Origin: Lachnospiraceae bacterium NK4A144
Lineage (GTDB): Bacteria; Bacillota; Clostridia; Lachnospirales; Lachnospiraceae
Direction of reading: 5' to 3'
Length of the DNA: 64,000 nucleotides
Assembly: GCA_000424365.1 (NCBI GenBank)
Contig: AUJT01000009.1
Span: forward strand, 50,984-114,983
Shown here piece after piece: positions 62,008-64,000 of the stretch. Position numbers and translations under genes: made by a program. The notes below the pieces were generated by a model. That model saw nothing but the letters and a program-made list of their open reading frames with translations. It ran no database searches and was not told where the DNA came from. The stretch's first letter is position 1, and each line of letters opens with the position of its first letter.

Positions 62008-63453
62008 ATTATTACCAAAAAGATCTTCCGCTGTTATCACTGCCTGTATCTCTCCTGCGTATGCATTTTTTATAATCCCATAAGTAGTGATAAGTGTTGG
62101 GTGTATTGCGTATTTTGTCTTTGTAACCTTCTGAAAATCCGAGATTTTCCGCCTCTGCGCTTTATCAAAAGCTGCATCAACTGCATAATCAGATTCAGAA
62201 TATTTCATCTCACACATATTTATTATCTGGTCTTTTCGGGTGATCAGGAGATCTATCTGAGAACCCTGTATTCCTTTATCCGGATCAGCGTCACATTGCC
62301 ATGCATTCACTTCCGTGTATACTCCGGAGATTCCCAAAGCTGCTTTTATCTGTGCCACATGTTCGAGGCAGACCCGCTCAAAAGCAACACCGCTCCATGC
62401 ATGAAGTGTTGCGCTTCCCGTCTGATGCATCCAGTAGTTTTCATCAAAAACATTGTCTTTTAAAAATTTGTAATAGAACAATGTATAGTTATCTATTAGC
62501 TGATACAGTGCCTTTTTCTCTTTATATCCAAACGGAATGTACTTTCTTATAAATCCGCAATTTTCCAGTTCTCTAAGTTTCTTAGAAAAATCACCCGATC
62601 CGGAAATCCCGGTTTTTTTACATATCTCATCCCGTGTGATTCCCTTATTTACTCTTCCAAGTGCCTCAACAATCTTCATATACTGATCAGGCTTCTTAAA
62701 CAAAGCCTTATAAAGATTGTCATACTCTCCCTGTAACGGCGCATTATTCTTAAAAAACAATTCATCAATATTCTGTGGCAGGCTCTTACCCCTTTTTAAC
62801 AAACTCCAATAGTACGGAACCCCACCAAGGATCATATAGCATTGCAGTATCTGATGTCGGTTCATCATTATCTTTCTTGATGTCAGATATTCTTCACATT
62901 CCCTTAAAGAGAAAGGCTTCAAATTAATCTGACCCGTGAGCCTATTATGGAGTCCACCCTTTGAATTAACGATATTATCGATCATCCAGTAAGTAGCCGA
63001 TGCACACACTATCAGTATTACATCCTTCTCTTTTCTGGCAGTCGCAAACCCATTCCAAAAACTCTCAAGAGCAGAGATGAGCCCACTGTCCTTGGTATCC
63101 ATCCATGACAGTTCATCAATAAAGATTACCTTTTTCTTATCTTTTGAGTTTTTAATTACTTCTTTCAGACCATTGAACGCTTCATTCCATGAAGTTATTC
63201 TTTCTTCACGGTTGTAACCTGCATCCGCAAGAGATTCTGCAAACTTATCAAGCTGCGCCTGACGCTGAGACTCATCACTATCAATCTCACTATTACTTAA
63301 CCCTGTATGCTGAAATGTGAAGGTATAATCGAAACTCTCTCTGATCAGATATGTCTTTCCAATCCTACGACGACCAAAAACTGCGATAAACTGCGGTTCT
63401 TCCTCCTCCAAAAGAGACTGCAGCATTTTTTTCTCTTCATTTCGTCCTATCAT
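61984..63453 (-). CDS. DUF234-type ATPase, paralogue 2
   Basis: About 489 residues. Walker A GRRRIGKT is at 27-34 and Walker B VIFIDELSWMDT near 120-131. A winged helix (NKGITRDEICKKTGISGSGD) and a C-terminal core SQIDLLITRKDQIINMCEMK follow. It matches paralogue 1 over its full length at roughly 40 per cent by eye. The ATG at 63453 has AGGGTG upstream; the TTG at 63474 is the alternative. It lies in line with paralogue 1, but repeat sequence and a promoter separate them, so they are probably not one operon. Confidence 0.85.
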   Translation of the reverse strand: MIGRNEEKKMLQSLLEEEEPQFIAVFGRRRIGKTYLIRESFDYTFTFQHTGLSNSEIDSDESQRQAQLDKFAESLADAGYNREERITSWNEAFNGLKEVIKNSKDKKKVIFIDELSWMDTKDSGLISALESFWNGFATARKEKDVILIVCASATYWMIDNIVNSKGGLHNRLTGQINLKPFSLRECEEYLTSRKIMMNRHQILQCYMILGGVPYYWSLLKRGKSLPQNIDELFFKNNAPLQGEYDNLYKALFKKPDQYMKIVEALGRVNKGITRDEICKKTGISGSGDFSKKLRELENCGFIRKYIPFGYKEKKALYQLIDNYTLFYYKFLKDNVFDENYWMHQTGSATLHAWSGVAFERVCLEHVAQIKAALGISGVYTEVNAWQCDADPDKGIQGSQIDLLITRKDQIINMCEMKYSESDYAVDAAFDKAQRRKISDFQKVTKTKYAIHPTLITTYGIIKNAYAGEIQAVITAEDLFGNNPFKNVNN

Positions 63454-63904
63454 AGCTTCACCCTTTTCTTCCAAAACTTCAATATTTTTATAGTTGTGGA
63501 AATTTTATACCCTAATTATACTATCTATTCTCAAAAATAATTGCATTTTTTATCTTTAAGAGATCCCTGCAACACACTTCTATTTGTCTAACATTATACC
63601 CCCCGCAGTATTTTGTTTGGTTACTGTTCACTCGCTTCCAGCTCGCTCGCGTAACGGATTTTGCCAATTAAATCGCCTCCGGCGATGGGCAAAATCCAAT
63701 GGCTTTTCATCTTTCTTGGTCGCAACCTCCGCAGCGTAGTGCTCCGGTTGCGTCTGAACAGTAACTTTGTTTGTTTTGTGTACAAAATACTTGCTTTATA
63801 TTGACGAGTTCTTCTATTACTGATAAACTATATTTAACATCTCCCTCAGGCCTCTGCGGAAACGCATGCACACTTGGGGGCGTTTTGTTTCTATGGAGTT
63901 TTTC
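63454..63904. other. Intergenic stretch holding an inverted-repeat element
   Basis: These 451 bases separate divergent genes. They contain one half of the family-A stem (near 63491-63506) and the inverted-repeat element at 63620-63765. The rest is AT-rich leader. Confidence 0.6.
63620..63765. repeat. Nested inverted-repeat element (146 bp)
   Basis: GTTACTGTTCA (63620-63630) pairs with TGAACAGTAAC (63755-63765). Inside, GGATTTTGCC (63656-63665) pairs with GGCAAAATCC (63688-63697), and CGCAACC (63721-63727) with GGTTGCG (63746-63752). The layout is a long stem with two inner hairpins, like a MITE or a structured RNA. Confidence 0.75.
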
Positions 63905-64000
63905 ATGTCAGAAAAAGTATTCAAAACTATCAATGAGCAAATCGAACTTCTTAAATCTCGTGGACTTATAATCACCAACGAAACCTTGGCACGAGAATTT
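63905..64000 (+). CDS. Abi-family (Abi_2) protein, N-terminal part
   Basis: The visible 32 residues, MSEKVFKTINEQIELLKSRG then LIITNETLAREF, match the start of Abi_2 (AbiD/AbiF-type) proteins, whose opening LLKSRGL-I motif precedes the conserved RxxxxxH pattern. TGGAG lies ahead of the ATG at 63905. The gene runs off the right edge, so the catalytic part is not visible and the call rests on a short match. If correct it adds a possible phage-abortive gene to the accessory cluster. Confidence 0.65.
   Translation, partial: MSEKVFKTINEQIELLKSRGLIITNETLAREF

Overview
The window looks like chromosome from a low-to-medium GC, Gram-positive anaerobe of the family Lachnospiraceae (Butyrivibrio/Pseudobutyrivibrio-like). 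This is an inference from lipobox lipoproteins, strong AGGAGG-type ribosome sites, several TTG starts, GH32 and GPH carbohydrate genes, AAA/nuclease fusions typical of rumen and gut Clostridia, and many hairpin terminators. I found no rRNA, tRNA or canonical CRISPR array.

Layout. 1-8.5 kb: the start of an L-fucose isomerase gene (runs off the left edge), a divergent cupin/AraC regulator, a DEDDh exonuclease, a YdcF-like protein, a ribokinase-family sugar kinase, an SDR oxidoreductase, a lipoprotein, an HTH protein and a membrane acyltransferase. 8.6-17 kb: an intracellular GH32 beta-fructosidase, a secreted leucine-rich-repeat protein, and an ABC exporter with its own two-component system. 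17-31 kb is accessory DNA: an Rpn-type nuclease, lipoproteins, a zinc-ribbon Ser/Thr kinase with two small DNA-binding partners, an AbiL/RloAB-like ATPase plus TOPRIM-like defence pair, a ComEC-like hydrolase and coiled-coil lipoprotein pair, then a gene graveyard (27-30 kb). The graveyard holds an ATPase pseudogene and truncated second copies of the defence pair and of the response regulator. An AAA_14/DUF4143 ATPase follows, preceded by four iterons with an exact 33-bp period.

31-43.5 kb is a large minus-strand carbohydrate region: an Rbs/Mgl-type ABC importer, a GPH symporter, an AraC regulator fused to a GH39-like domain, and a four-gene block (DUF6379 protein, two xylose-isomerase-like TIM barrels, a Gfo/Idh/MocA dehydrogenase). 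The block matches the gene content of C-glycoside deglycosylation systems: the dehydrogenase would oxidise the sugar to a 3-keto form and the small/large lyase subunits would release the aglycone. 43.7-50 kb is a fructoside locus (GH32, LacI, CUT1 ABC importer) with two LacI-type palindromes in front of the binding-protein gene. 50-56 kb holds a secreted nucleoside-hydrolase-like protein, an amino-acid ABC importer and a surface protein. 56-64 kb is a second accessory region: an IS transposase, a (CTGTG)15 microsatellite, a DUF1703-type ATPase/nuclease, two paralogous DUF234-type ATPases, and the start of an Abi-family gene.

The most novel signals are: the 33-bp iterons shared by two unrelated-subfamily ATPase promoters; the putative C-deglycosylation operon; the decayed duplicate of the defence pair; a dispersed 150-220 bp repeat family; a perfect 50-bp palindrome; and the pentanucleotide repeat. 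All family calls come from reading motifs without database searches.
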